A stretch of DNA of 64,000 nucleotides from Anaerocolumna sp. MB42-C2 (GCF_030913705.1 NZ_CP133190.1:186001-250000), one strand, 5' to 3'. Shown: positions 17,704 through 27,045, counted from the first letter of the stretch. Translations and numbers: made by a program. The notes: a model not told the origin generated them from the sequence alone.

Positions 17704-18876
17704 ATGAAGAGATTTGGAGCGCTTCTAATATGTATTCTTTTACTGATGAATTCTCTGTTTGGCATTAAAGTTTATGCTGCTCCAGAGGATAACCAAATGA
17801 ACATTACTTCCACCTCTGCGGTCTTAATCGAAGGTTCTACCGGCTCAGTCATATATGAGAAAAATAAAGATGAAAAGCTAAAACCGGCCAGTATAACTAA
17901 GATTATGACATTATTACTGATATTTGAAGCATTGGACAGTGGAAAAATTAAGCTTACGGACGAAGTTCCCGTGAGTGAATATGCGGCATCCATGGGAGGT
18001 TCCCAGGTTTATTTAGAACCATATGAAACACAGACAGTAGATACAATGATAAAATGTATCAGTATAGCAAGTGCAAATGATGCTTCTGTAGCAATGGCAG
18101 AATTAATTGCTGGTTCGGAAGAAGAATTTGTAGCACGGATGAACGCCAGAGCAAAAGAACTGGGAATGCTAAATACTCATTTTGTGAATTGCTGCGGTCT
18201 GGATGTAGATAATCATTATTCTACGGCTTATGATGTCGCATTGATGTCACGGGAATTAATTATGAAATACCCCCAAATCAGCAATTATTCCACTGTTTGG
18301 ATGGATACAATCATTCATACAACAAAAAAAGGTCAAAGTGAATTTGGATTAACCAATACGAATAAATTAATTAAACACTATAATGGGATTACAGGTCTAA
18401 AAACAGGCTCAACAAGCCTGGCAAAATACTGTCTATCGGCAACAGCAAGACGCAATGGTATGGATCTAATAGCTGTAATTATGGCAGCTCCGGAGACAAA
18501 AGTACGTTTTGCGGAAGCATCTAAAATGTTAGATTATGGTTTCGCTAATTGCAGTATCTATAGAGATGCCAATAAGGAGCTTAAAATAGTTCCCATACCG
18601 GTGAAAAAAGGCGTTTCAGACGGAGTTAATTACAGGGTTAATGATGAGTTCTCCTATTTATGTTTAAAAGGGACTAATCCTGCTGATATCACGAAAGAAA
18701 TTGCTATTAATGAAACTGTTACGGCACCGGTTAAGGAAAATGATAAAGTAGGTGAAATTACATATAAATTAGGAGGCAGCAAAATCGGGTCAGTGGATAT
18801 TGTTGCAGCTGAGAGTGTAGAGAAAGCTAAATTTAAAGATTATTTTTTGCAGGTTATCTCAAAACTGCTATTATAA
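17704..18876 (+). CDS. D-alanyl-D-alanine carboxypeptidase (PBP5/DacF type)
   Basis: 390-residue secreted penicillin-binding protein that removes the terminal D-Ala from peptidoglycan pentapeptides. It has a signal peptide (MKRFGALLICILLLMNS, cleavage near VYA-AP). The catalytic triad of motifs is complete: SITK (Ser63-Lys66), SAN (Ser123-Asn125) and KTG (Lys233-Gly235). A C-terminal beta-rich domain (about 275-365) and an end helix FLQVISKLLL complete the PBP5 layout. It follows the MacB permease by 66 bases and is followed by a strong terminator. A spore-cortex role is possible but not shown by context. Confidence 0.92.
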   Translation: MKRFGALLICILLLMNSLFGIKVYAAPEDNQMNITSTSAVLIEGSTGSVIYEKNKDEKLKPASITKIMTLLLIFEALDSGKIKLTDEVPVSEYAASMGGSQVYLEPYETQTVDTMIKCISIASANDASVAMAELIAGSEEEFVARMNARAKELGMLNTHFVNCCGLDVDNHYSTAYDVALMSRELIMKYPQISNYSTVWMDTIIHTTKKGQSEFGLTNTNKLIKHYNGITGLKTGSTSLAKYCLSATARRNGMDLIAVIMAAPETKVRFAEASKMLDYGFANCSIYRDANKELKIVPIPVKKGVSDGVNYRVNDEFSYLCLKGTNPADITKEIAINETVTAPVKENDKVGEITYKLGGSKIGSVDIVAAESVEKAKFKDYFLQVISKLLL

Positions 18877-18898
18877 ACAATATTTTTACTTACTATAG

Positions 18899-18950
18899 AC
18901 CACAGGATAAGTCTGTGTTATAATTTATAACGGACTTTTCTGTGGTTTTG
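18899..18950 (+). terminator. Rho-independent terminator after carboxypeptidase
   Basis: Outer arms accacag (18899-18905) and ctgtggt (18940-18946) plus an inner stem (aagtc..gttataa / ttataac..ggactt) form a long hairpin. It ends in TTTTG. Confidence 0.85.
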
Positions 18951-18981
18951 TAAATCATAGGAAAAGATTTTGGAGGTAGTC

Positions 18982-19851
18982 ATGGATCGCACCCTAATTA
19001 CAGTAGTAATATTGCTGATTTTTATACTATATATTGTTTATGAAAATCATAATTTGGAGATTACTTTTTATACTATTCGATCAAAACGAATTCCGAAAGC
19101 ATTCCATAAGGTTAAGCTGGTTGTCTTAGCAGATCTCCATAATAATAAATATGGCAGGAATAATGAAAAATTATTGAATCAAATCCGCAAAATAGATCCG
19201 GATTATATACTGGTCGCAGGTGATATGATAGTAAGCAGTGAACCGGATAATCTATCTGTACCCTACCAACTTTTATCGGAACTGGCTAAAACATACCCTG
19301 TTTACTACGGCTTAGGAAATCATGAACAGCGATTATTGCCCAATAATACGATTCACTATAAAAATTACGATTCATTTAAAAATGATCTGCAAACGCAGGG
19401 CGTCATATTTCTTGAAAATGAACGTGTTTTAGTGCACAGAAACGGTGAAACTGTGGCATTAACCGGTTTAGTAATTCATATGGATTATTTTAAAAAACTA
19501 AAACAGCCGAAGATGAATAAAGGTTATATAGAAAAATTAGTAGGAATTCCCGAGGAAAAATGTTATAATATATTAATTGCACATAATCCCGTTTATTTTA
19601 ATTTTTACACTTCATGGGGAGCAGATCTGATTCTTTCCGGTCATCTGCATGGCGGTATTATCCGAATACCTGGATTAGGAGGATTTATTTCACCTCAGTA
19701 TAAATTCATGCCGAAATATGACTCGGGAATTTATGTGAAAGATGGTAAAACTATGTTAGTATCCAGAGGATTAGGACTGCATACGATTAAACTCAGGATC
19801 CACAACCGTCCTGAATTAATGGTTGTAACCTTAGATAATATTGAAGATTAA
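18982..19851 (+). CDS. Calcineurin-like metallophosphoesterase (YkuE-like)
   Basis: 289-residue membrane-anchored phosphoesterase. One N-terminal helix (about residues 5-22) precedes a catalytic domain with all metal-ligand motifs: ADLHNNKYG, AGDMIV, GLGNHEQ, IAHNPVYF and SGHLHGG. YkuE-type relatives act at the outer face of the membrane or wall. The substrate is unknown. ATG 18982 was chosen because GGAGGT at 18972-18977 lies just upstream; the in-frame TTG at 18970 precedes that site. It may be co-transcribed with the next gene, whose start is 10 bases downstream. Confidence 0.88.
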   Translation: MDRTLITVVILLIFILYIVYENHNLEITFYTIRSKRIPKAFHKVKLVVLADLHNNKYGRNNEKLLNQIRKIDPDYILVAGDMIVSSEPDNLSVPYQLLSELAKTYPVYYGLGNHEQRLLPNNTIHYKNYDSFKNDLQTQGVIFLENERVLVHRNGETVALTGLVIHMDYFKKLKQPKMNKGYIEKLVGIPEEKCYNILIAHNPVYFNFYTSWGADLILSGHLHGGIIRIPGLGGFISPQYKFMPKYDSGIYVKDGKTMLVSRGLGLHTIKLRIHNRPELMVVTLDNIED

Positions 19852-19861
19852 AGGAGTTACT

Positions 19862-20464
19862 ATGAAAATACAGCTAATAAGAGTGTTGGCCGCTTTTATA
19901 GCCGGTGGAATTGTAATGATTCTTCATGAATTTCCAAAAGCTTATATATACAATCGGCTAAACCCGACACAGGATATAAAACGCAAGCGAGGCATATATA
20001 AACTGCATCATTATATTGATCCCATAGGAATTATATTATGTATTACCAATCAGGCCGGGTTTTCAAAACCTTATATGTATCGGATTAAAGATAAAAAAAC
20101 TAATTTAATTTTAGGGATGACCGGATTAATCACACTACTGGTCATTTTTATGGTAAGTATGGCAATTCTGCGGTATGGAATCGGAGTTAATTCCAATCTG
20201 AATTATTCGGAAACAATTAGCATCAATGAATTAATACTCCAATTTATTACAGTATATATTGCTTTGATCAGTATCAGCATGTTTATTGTAAACTTATTTC
20301 CCATATCAACCTTTGATATGGGATTGTGTATCGCTGGCAAATCGCCATCAAAGTATTTTGTTATAATTCAAAATGATTATTTCATAAAAATGGTTCTTTT
20401 ATTAGTTATTATGTTTCAATTTATCACAAGCTTTAGTACATTGATAATGTCTTCATTTTTATAA
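19862..20464 (+). CDS. Site-2-protease-like membrane protein, catalytically degenerate
   Basis: 200-residue membrane protein with about five hydrophobic segments. Its layout matches small clostridial M50/site-2 proteases, which often lie beside scpA. A zinc-motif position at the first helix reads HEFPK (His22, Glu23, Lys26) instead of HExxH, so the second histidine ligand is lost. The conserved HxIDPIG segment is present as HYIDPIG, and the second metal motif reads NLFPISTFDMG (Asn144, Asp152), close to NxxPxxxxDG. The ATG has AAGGAG upstream. I read it as a pseudoprotease or a protein with altered function. It precedes scpA by 78 bases. Confidence 0.65.
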   Translation: MKIQLIRVLAAFIAGGIVMILHEFPKAYIYNRLNPTQDIKRKRGIYKLHHYIDPIGIILCITNQAGFSKPYMYRIKDKKTNLILGMTGLITLLVIFMVSMAILRYGIGVNSNLNYSETISINELILQFITVYIALISISMFIVNLFPISTFDMGLCIAGKSPSKYFVIIQNDYFIKMVLLLVIMFQFITSFSTLIMSSFL

Positions 20465-20542
20465 AACAACACGATAACTGCAAGTAATAAAAAACAAGTA
20501 TAAAGTATTAATCTATTATGATATAAAAGGAATGGACAACTT

Positions 20543-21325
20543 ATGAGTATATCCGTGAAATTAGATGTCTTTGAGGGACCGCTGGACCTTCTATTACACT
20601 TAATTGATAAAAATAAAGTTAATATTCATGATATACCCATTGCTATTATAACCGAGCAATATATGGAATATATCCGTCAAATGAAGACTAAAAATCTGGA
20701 TATCATGAGCGAATTTCTAGTTATGGCGGCCACTCTGATTAATATTAAATCCAAGATGCTGTTACCTAAGGATGAGACAAAAGAGGAAGAAGAGGAAGAT
20801 CCAAGACAGGAACTGGTTGAGCGCTTATTAGAATACAAGATGTATAAATATATTTCTCTGGACCTAAAGGACCGGGAAATGGATGCTGCTAGAATTTTGT
20901 ATAAGGATGCAACGATTCCCAAAGAAATTGAAGATTTTAAAGAAGAAATTGATCCCAGAAGTTTATTATCAGATCTTACTTTAGCTAAACTACATAAAAT
21001 ATTCGAATCAGTAATAAAAAAACAAGTTGATAAAATTGACCCTATACGAAGCAAATTTGGGAAAATTGAAAAAGAAGAAATAAACCTGACTGAGAAAATA
21101 TTAGACATTCAAAAATATGGATTAATACATAAGTCGTTTAGTTTCAGAGGTCTATTAATGAAACAATCCGGTAAGATGGATATTATCGTCACTTTTTTGG
21201 GTGTATTGGAATTGATTAAAATCGGACAAGTTAGGATTAAACAAGATAATTTGTTTGAAGATATCATGATAACTTTTACCGGAGATGTAATTACTGAATT
21301 AGAGAATGATCTGGTTTTAAATTAA
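20543..21325 (+). CDS. scpA: Segregation and condensation protein A (kleisin)
   Basis: 260-residue ScpA kleisin, which bridges SMC heads with ScpB in chromosome condensation. The N-terminal signature FEGPLDLLLHLIDKNKV is clear. The middle is acidic (KEEEEEDPRQ, about residues 82-95), and the C-terminal winged-helix contact region is present (VTFLGVLELIKIGQVRI). Length and order are standard. It is followed by scpB almost directly. Confidence 0.95.
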   Translation: MSISVKLDVFEGPLDLLLHLIDKNKVNIHDIPIAIITEQYMEYIRQMKTKNLDIMSEFLVMAATLINIKSKMLLPKDETKEEEEEDPRQELVERLLEYKMYKYISLDLKDREMDAARILYKDATIPKEIEDFKEEIDPRSLLSDLTLAKLHKIFESVIKKQVDKIDPIRSKFGKIEKEEINLTEKILDIQKYGLIHKSFSFRGLLMKQSGKMDIIVTFLGVLELIKIGQVRIKQDNLFEDIMITFTGDVITELENDLVLN

Positions 21326-21365
21326 GGTGACTTTCTATTACAAAATAGTTACTATTGGAGGATTT

Positions 21366-21935
21366 ATGGAGATAAAGAGACTGGAAGCGGTTATTGAAGC
21401 TATATTATTTACAATGGGGGAGGCGGTGGAGTTAGAGCGCATCGCTGCTGCCATTGAACATGATGTCGATACCACCAGAAAAATTATCAGGAATATGATG
21501 GATCAATACGACACCCCCGAGCGTGGAATACAAATCATTGAATTAGATGGTGCTTTCCAGTTGTGTACCAAAGCGGCTATGTATGAATCCATTATAAAGA
21601 TTGCCCATGTCCCTAAAAAACATATATTGACAGATGTTTTGTTGGAAACCTTGTCTATTATAGCATACAAACAGCCAATAACCAAGTTGGAGATTGAAGC
21701 AATCCGTGGAGTAAAATCAGATCATGCGGTAAATAAATTAATCGAATATAATTTAGTATGTGAGGTTGGAAGAATGGATGCTCCGGGAAGACCGATTCTG
21801 TTTGGGACTACGGAGGATTTCCTTAGAAGCTTTGGAATACAGTCATTGGAAGATTTACCGATTGTGAATCCTGAAAAAATCGAGGATTTTAAACTTGAAG
21901 CAGAGGAAGAAATTCAATTAAAATTAGATATATAG
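21366..21935 (+). CDS. scpB: Segregation and condensation protein B
   Basis: 189-residue ScpB, two winged-helix domains that dimerise and bind ScpA. Landmarks are EAVIEAILFTMGEAVELE at the N-terminus and LETLSIIAYKQPITK with IRGVKSD in the second domain. It ends with GRPILFGTT and an acidic tail. ATG 21366 was chosen because TTGGAGG lies immediately before it; the longer in-frame start at 21327 would add an atypical hydrophobic leader and lacks a site. It forms an operon with scpA and is closed by a terminator. Confidence 0.94.
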   Translation: MEIKRLEAVIEAILFTMGEAVELERIAAAIEHDVDTTRKIIRNMMDQYDTPERGIQIIELDGAFQLCTKAAMYESIIKIAHVPKKHILTDVLLETLSIIAYKQPITKLEIEAIRGVKSDHAVNKLIEYNLVCEVGRMDAPGRPILFGTTEDFLRSFGIQSLEDLPIVNPEKIEDFKLEAEEEIQLKLDI

Positions 21936-21956
21936 TAAGACATTAATCATTCTTTA

Positions 21957-22024
21957 AATACTTACCTTTTAGATACGGTATAAGAATATTTATACCAGTG
22001 TATAAGAAGGGTAAGTATTTTTTT
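21957..22024 (+). terminator. Rho-independent terminator after scpB
   Basis: Complementary arms aatacttacc and gggtaagtatt near 21957-21968 and 22008-22020 form the stem, followed by a run of T. The region between the arms contains a smaller inverted repeat (ggtataa / ttatacc). Confidence 0.88.
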
Positions 22025-22098
22025 GTTGCAAATAATATAAAAAAAACTGGATATAATATGAAAGAGATTTGTTCCAAATGGTTCTTAAGGAGGTCTAA

Positions 22099-23619
22099 AT
22101 GAGTCTTTTACATGATGAACAAAATAGAATAACGGCAATAATGTCCAAAGATTTAGGTGAGAATATAGATACTATAAGTGCATTATTTTCGGACTGTGCA
22201 GATGTAACGAAACGCAAACTAACAGTCGGAGATACCAATAAGGTTGATATTTATATCGTATATGTAGACAATATGATAAACAAAGGTTTACTGGAAGAGG
22301 TAACTGTCCAGCAGCTTTTTACCAGCCTGACAGATCTGCCTGCAGAGGGCCAATTTGATTATATTAAGGAAAAGGGCCTTAGAACGGTAGATGTAGCCGA
22401 AGTTATTACTATGAATGCCATTATAGAGAATATACTGTCCGGTGATACGGTAATCCTGGTGGACGGTTATGATAAAGCAATTAAAGTGTCTGTAAGGGGG
22501 ATGCCAAACCGAGGTGTTCCGACCAGTGAAAATGAAGTTTCCATTCGTGGTTCCAAAGAAAGTTTCAGTGAAGCCTTTTATATAAATCGTGTTTTATTAA
22601 GGCGAAGAATTAAAGATACAAATCTTAAAATAAAACAATTTAAAATCGGTGTAAGAAGCCATACAGACGTTGCAATCTGTTTTCTGGAAGATGTGGCAAA
22701 ACCGGAAATAGTGGGGGAAATTGAAAAACGCCTGAAAGAATATGTAATAGACGGAATCTTTGACAGTGGGATGTTAGAACAACTTACGGAAAGAAATGTT
22801 TATTCGCCTTTCCCGGAATTTCAGACGACAGAAAGACCGGATAAGGCCGCTTCAGCTATTTTAGAGGGAAGAGTGGCTGTATTGGTTGACAACTCACCTT
22901 TTGCCTTACTTCTTCCAACAACCTTAAACTCCTTTTTTCAGGCTTCCGACGATTCTTACACCAGATGGGAAGTTGCAACATTTACAAGAATCTTGCGCTA
23001 TTTCGGTGCTTTTTTATCCATCGCACTACCGGGACTTTATATTGCAGTTATTAATTACAATGCAGAAGTACTGACCTCACCAATGGCATTATCTTTCGCG
23101 GCCGCTAGAAATGGTGTTCCTTTTTCTGTTTTATTTGAAGTTATTATGATGGAAGTCGCATTTCAGATGTTATTGGAAGCAGGAATCCGACTTCCGGGGC
23201 CAATGGGAAGTACGCTTGGTATTGTCGGGGGTTTGATTATCGGTGATGCGGCAGTCAATGCTAACCTGGTGAGCCCTATTGTTGTCATTGTTATTGCCTT
23301 AACCGCAATTTCAGCTTTTACGGTACCAAATGAACCGTTTGCTTCTTCGTTTCGAATTGTTCGGTATTTAATAATTATTTTGTCGGCCTTTTTAGGATTA
23401 TATGGTTTTATATTAGGAATTATGCTGTTATTAAACCATTTGGGTGGTTTAAAAAGTTTTGGTATGCCATATCTGGTACCATTTGCCGCATCCGGTATCA
23501 ATGAGGGTACTGATACCAAAGATGCAATTGTCCGATTACCTTTAAGGAATTTAAAGAGGCGTCCTATTTTCTCTAAAAAAGACGAAAGGACCAGACTTGT
23601 TAAAAATAAAGATGAATAA
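22099..23619 (+). CDS. Spore germination receptor A subunit (GerA/GerKA family)
   Basis: 506-residue GerA-family subunit of a nutrient germinant receptor in the spore inner membrane. A soluble N-terminal domain (about residues 1-270) contains the family segment VSIRGSKESFSEAFYINRVLLRRR. A membrane domain with about five helices follows (about 285-470), with LPGLYIAVINYN and EAGIRLPGPMGSTLGIVGG. The C-terminus is basic and cytoplasmic. The start has AAGGAGGTC upstream. The fused B-C gene lies 67 bases downstream, so all receptor parts are encoded in two genes. Sporulation-sigma control is expected from family, but I could not place a promoter with confidence. Confidence 0.94.
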   Translation: MSLLHDEQNRITAIMSKDLGENIDTISALFSDCADVTKRKLTVGDTNKVDIYIVYVDNMINKGLLEEVTVQQLFTSLTDLPAEGQFDYIKEKGLRTVDVAEVITMNAIIENILSGDTVILVDGYDKAIKVSVRGMPNRGVPTSENEVSIRGSKESFSEAFYINRVLLRRRIKDTNLKIKQFKIGVRSHTDVAICFLEDVAKPEIVGEIEKRLKEYVIDGIFDSGMLEQLTERNVYSPFPEFQTTERPDKAASAILEGRVAVLVDNSPFALLLPTTLNSFFQASDDSYTRWEVATFTRILRYFGAFLSIALPGLYIAVINYNAEVLTSPMALSFAAARNGVPFSVLFEVIMMEVAFQMLLEAGIRLPGPMGSTLGIVGGLIIGDAAVNANLVSPIVVIVIALTAISAFTVPNEPFASSFRIVRYLIIILSAFLGLYGFILGIMLLLNHLGGLKSFGMPYLVPFAASGINEGTDTKDAIVRLPLRNLKRRPIFSKKDERTRLVKNKDE

Positions 23620-23686
23620 CGATTATATACTCATTAAAATGATGTGTCGGTATCGTTTCAGATTATTTAGAAAGGCATAGATCAAT

Positions 23687-25945
23687 ATGTTTTCAGACAA
23701 TGAAAAAATCTCCTTAAGACAATTAAAGCGGTTATTGGTTTTTGATTTATTCAGTGTATCAGGAATCATAGTACCGCGTATAGCAACAGCATCTTCCGGT
23801 AAAGATGGACTTATCGCCATAATACTTGCTATTCTTTTTGCAATTTTTTATGCTTGGATTCTTTTATCCTTATCAAAGTGCACCGGCGGTAATTATCTGG
23901 ATTATTCCAAGAGAAGTATAGGCAGTTACCTTACTTTCATAATCGGAGTTCTTTACATTATGAAATTATCAGTATGTTGCATATTTGCTGCCCGATTATT
24001 CGGAGAAGTGATAAACGAAACTTTATTGGAAGATACGGGTCCGAGAATTATCATTTTACTTCTATTAATTGTATCAGCTTATGCAGCATCAAAAGGTTTT
24101 GAAGTTAGGGCAAGAATTGCTGAAATCCTGTATTTTATTGTTATTGTTCCTATTTTTATTTTTTTAGTTTTAGGCCTTAATAAGATTAAGTTTACGAATC
24201 TAATGCCGTTATTTACAGAAGGAACTGCCAATATTTTATGGGGCGGGTACAGCGTATTTCTGACCTTTAGTATATTAGAATTAATTATGTTTACAGGTCC
24301 ATTGATTAAATTTAAGAAATCCGATCTACGTCAGCGTGGGTCTGTAATGCATTTTGTAACCCATGCAATTGTAGTGGTAGGAATATTGGATATACTATTA
24401 TTTGTTGTTACTTTAGGTATTTTGGGGAGAGGAGAAACGGGACAGAAATTATGGTCTATGGTTAATATGATTCAGGTGATTAAATTACCCGGAGGTTTTA
24501 TTCAGAGACAGGATGCAATTATTCTTGGCTTTTGGATGTTAAGCATTTTTACCATAATAAGTGCTTTCTTTTACTATATTAGTTTTATAACTAAATTTAT
24601 CTTTCACATACCAAAACAAAATTATTTGTTGATTCCTTTTATCATATTATTGTTTTTGGCCTCAGTAATACCGATTGAAACGGAACAATTTTTCTATTAT
24701 TTTGAATATTATATGAAATTTATAGGTATGCCGCAGTCAATTTTATTACCTGTTTTTATAGTATTTATAGGTAAAGTAAGAAAAATAAAAAATACAAAAC
24801 CTGTTATTAAAACCCTGTTATTACTGACAACTATATTATCAGTAACCTCATTAACAGGATGCAGTGACATGACAGAAATTGAAGATCGTAATTTTATACA
24901 GGCGATGGGAATAGATTTAAACGATTCCGGTGAACTGACAGTTTATTACGTATTGCCGGATCTAAAAGCGTTAACAGAACAGGGAAGCGAAAATCCTGAA
25001 AAGTTAATACTCCAGTTAAACGGGTTTGATTATTGGGGAATCGAAGAATTATATAATTTGGAATATAATAAACGACTGGATTTCAGTCATTTAAAGGCTA
25101 TCATCATTGGAAAAAAATTAGCTGAAGATCAAAAACAGCTTACTCAGTTTTTAACCTACGTTGAAAATAAATATGAGCTGGGTAGAAATACCCTGGTTTT
25201 TACTTCTGATTCCACGGCTAAAGATATTATTTCCTTAAACAAGGAATTGGAGGGAGGTATCGGTGATTACCTTGACCGTCTGTATAGAATTAATTTAAAG
25301 AATAGTGGAAAAGAAGTTATTACGATTGGTGATTTGGTTTATGCTATGAATGAACAAAATCCTGTAGTTGGTGTCCCTCTCGTAAAAGCCGGGAAAAAAA
25401 CCATGGAAACGATCGGGCTTGGTATGTACTATCATAACCAGTTAGTTTATGAAGTTAATAAAGAGGAAGCAGACTTTATTGATATAGCAAATGGTTATGG
25501 GAAAAACAATGTTATTTTCCTTTCAGAGTATACGGAAGAAGATTTAAAGGAAGAGAACAGTGAAGCAGTTTCAAAGTATGTAGTTAAAATTAATAATATT
25601 ACCAAGACACTGGATTTTACCAAGGTTAACAATAAACCTCAATTAACCATTAAAATCGAGGGTATAGGAATTATTGAAAAAGGCTTTAAAGATACCGGAC
25701 AAACCAGTAATAAGGCCAACGCTAATGTAATTGAGGAAATAGAGAACCGATGCAATACCATAATAAAAACAAAAATTGCAAAGAATATTGAGATAATTAC
25801 GAAAGGCGCTCATGTAGATTTTATGAACTTATATCGTATGACAAGCTATAAGGATAGAAATCTGTATTTATCTTATGAAAATAAAGAGGATCAATTTATA
25901 AAGGATTTACAATATACCATTGATGTGGATTTAAAAATACAATAA
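23687..25945 (+). CDS. Fused germinant receptor B and C subunits (GerB-GerC)
   Basis: 752-residue in-frame fusion. Residues 1-~365 are a ten-helix GerB-type endospore germination permease (APC superfamily; ISLRQLKRLLVFDLFS at the start). Residues ~366-752 are a Ger(x)C-type lipoprotein domain (EIEDRNFIQAMGIDLN, then DFSHLKAIIIGKKLAED). The junction keeps a complete lipoprotein signal: basic IKNTKPVIK, hydrophobic LLLLTTILS, and lipobox LTGC with Cys392 at bases 24860-24862. In most loci B and C are separate genes. I see no stop codon or ribosome site at the junction. The internal signal could simply be an extra helix, or signal peptidase II could cut there and release mature C. Confidence 0.88.
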   Translation: MFSDNEKISLRQLKRLLVFDLFSVSGIIVPRIATASSGKDGLIAIILAILFAIFYAWILLSLSKCTGGNYLDYSKRSIGSYLTFIIGVLYIMKLSVCCIFAARLFGEVINETLLEDTGPRIIILLLLIVSAYAASKGFEVRARIAEILYFIVIVPIFIFLVLGLNKIKFTNLMPLFTEGTANILWGGYSVFLTFSILELIMFTGPLIKFKKSDLRQRGSVMHFVTHAIVVVGILDILLFVVTLGILGRGETGQKLWSMVNMIQVIKLPGGFIQRQDAIILGFWMLSIFTIISAFFYYISFITKFIFHIPKQNYLLIPFIILLFLASVIPIETEQFFYYFEYYMKFIGMPQSILLPVFIVFIGKVRKIKNTKPVIKTLLLLTTILSVTSLTGCSDMTEIEDRNFIQAMGIDLNDSGELTVYYVLPDLKALTEQGSENPEKLILQLNGFDYWGIEELYNLEYNKRLDFSHLKAIIIGKKLAEDQKQLTQFLTYVENKYELGRNTLVFTSDSTAKDIISLNKELEGGIGDYLDRLYRINLKNSGKEVITIGDLVYAMNEQNPVVGVPLVKAGKKTMETIGLGMYYHNQLVYEVNKEEADFIDIANGYGKNNVIFLSEYTEEDLKEENSEAVSKYVVKINNITKTLDFTKVNNKPQLTIKIEGIGIIEKGFKDTGQTSNKANANVIEEIENRCNTIIKTKIAKNIEIITKGAHVDFMNLYRMTSYKDRNLYLSYENKEDQFIKDLQYTIDVDLKIQ

Positions 25946-25950
25946 TATAT

Positions 25951-26025
25951 AGCTGTTACAAAATATAAAATTATATTCTGCTTCCGGGCAGAATCAATTA
26001 TTTAAGAATTTGTAACAGCTTTTTA
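25951..26025 (+). terminator. Rho-independent terminator after germination locus
   Basis: Perfect 12-base arms agctgttacaaa and tttgtaacagct, with an inner attctgc / gcagaat stem, are followed by TTTTAATTT. This is a strong operon end. Confidence 0.9.
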
Positions 26026-26041
26026 ATTTACCTGCGCGTAA

Positions 26042-26059
26042 GTGTCAGCATGCTGGCAC
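26042..26059. repeat. Near-perfect 18-base palindrome
   Basis: The sequence gtgtcagcatgctggcac is self-complementary except for one G-T position. It lies between the germination terminator and the promoter of the degV remnant. Function unknown. Confidence 0.5.
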
Positions 26060-26080
26060 CTTATTCTATAACTTTTTGAC

Positions 26081-26108
26081 TTGACAGTGTTTATAAAAGT
26101 GTTATGAT
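26081..26108 (+). promoter_or_regulatory. Sigma-A promoter upstream of degV remnant
   Basis: TTGACA (26081-26086), 16-base spacer, TATGAT (26103-26108). It is well placed about 80 bases before the start of the broken degV gene, so the promoter seems to have outlived the gene. Confidence 0.65.
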
Positions 26109-26187
26109 TTATTTTATCGTATAAATTTTGTAGTATACAGGGTTATTTCCGTATCATTATTAAGCATTTAAAACGGAGGGGAGATTA

Positions 26188-26670
26188 ATGAAAAAGATTA
26201 AAATTATTGCTGACAGTACCTGTGATTTAACAGATGAGATTCTTCATAAATATAATATAACCATTATTCCATTATGATATCCTAAAACCTTTTATTGAGC
26301 AGAAGATGGATATTATTTTTATCGGAATCTCGGAAGATATGTCATCAACCTGTAATGTGGTACGCCTTGCTGCTGGGATTTTAAATTATAAAAAGGTACA
26401 TATTATAAACTTCGGAAATTTATCTACAGGAATTGGTTTACAGGTAATGAAAGCAGCGGTGATGGCGGAAGATGGACATTCTGCGGAAGAGATAGAAGAA
26501 TATATAATAAATACCATGCAGGAAAAGGTAAAGACGAGTTTTATCGTTGACACATTAACTTATCTTTACCGGGGCGGCCGTTGTTCATCGAGATTATAAT
26601 AACAAAAGCCGGTGGAGTAATATCCAGCCATTGCGGTCCTAAAACGTTAGGCGTTTTATTTGTAAGTTAA
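26188..26670 (+). pseudogene. DegV-family fatty-acid-binding protein, decayed
   Basis: DegV proteins bind fatty acids for acyl-phosphate metabolism and are normally about 280 residues. Here three fragments survive in different frames. The first is an N-terminal piece from ATG 26188 (IKIIADSTCDLTDE, stop near 26275). The second is a middle piece (about 26280-26599, with IFIGISEDMSST, NLSTGIGLQVMKA and LTYLYRGGRCS). The third is the C-terminal end (KAGGVISSHCGPKTLGV, about 26605-26670). About 50 residues after the N-terminal strand and about 90 between GGRCS and the C-terminus are missing. An intact AACGGAGGGG site precedes the start. Multiple deletions and frame changes make a functional product unlikely. 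Confidence 0.85.
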
Positions 26671-26742
26671 AGATTAATAAATATGAAGCGATTTGCCAAG
26701 AATATCTGTAATAATATATAAAAGGCAAAGGAGCATGAAGTT

Positions 26743-26904
26743 ATGTTAAAATGGGCTATTATATTTTTAGTAATTTCCATTATCGCAGGTTTATTTGGTT
26801 TTACTGGTGTTGCAAGGACTTCGAAAACCATAGCGAAAGTATTATTTTTTATTTTTATAATTATATTTATATTAATCCTATTGTTAGGCAAACTGATTTT
26901 TTAA
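26743..26904 (+). CDS. DUF1328-like small membrane protein
   Basis: 53-residue protein with two hydrophobic segments: [20 protein letters not shown], a short [12 protein letters not shown] loop, then a very hydrophobic [14 protein letters not shown] helix. This is the layout of DUF1328 (YtjA-like) envelope-stress miniproteins, with the conserved small-residue loop after the first helix. AAGGAG at about 26728-26733 gives nine bases of spacing to the ATG. Function is unknown. The gene is short but has both a good ribosome site and a family-like sequence. Confidence 0.75.
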   Translation: MLKWAIIFLVISIIAGLFGFTGVARTSKTIAKVLFFIFIIIFILILLLGKLIF

Positions 26905-27045
26905 ATTTCATGAAAAGGAGTGTTAGCATTAACATTACTTGGTCAAATTTTTAAAGAGTTCAGCCCGGTTATGGTAATATTTTTTTTATTATGCTATAAT
27001 CCTTTAGTAGAATAAGTTAAAAAGTAAATACTGGAGGGAATATGG

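Noticed and set aside
26905-27000. Possible 30-codon hydrophobic frame upstream of the P-loop gene
   Set aside because: Start codon and ribosome site are unclear and it overlaps the likely promoter.
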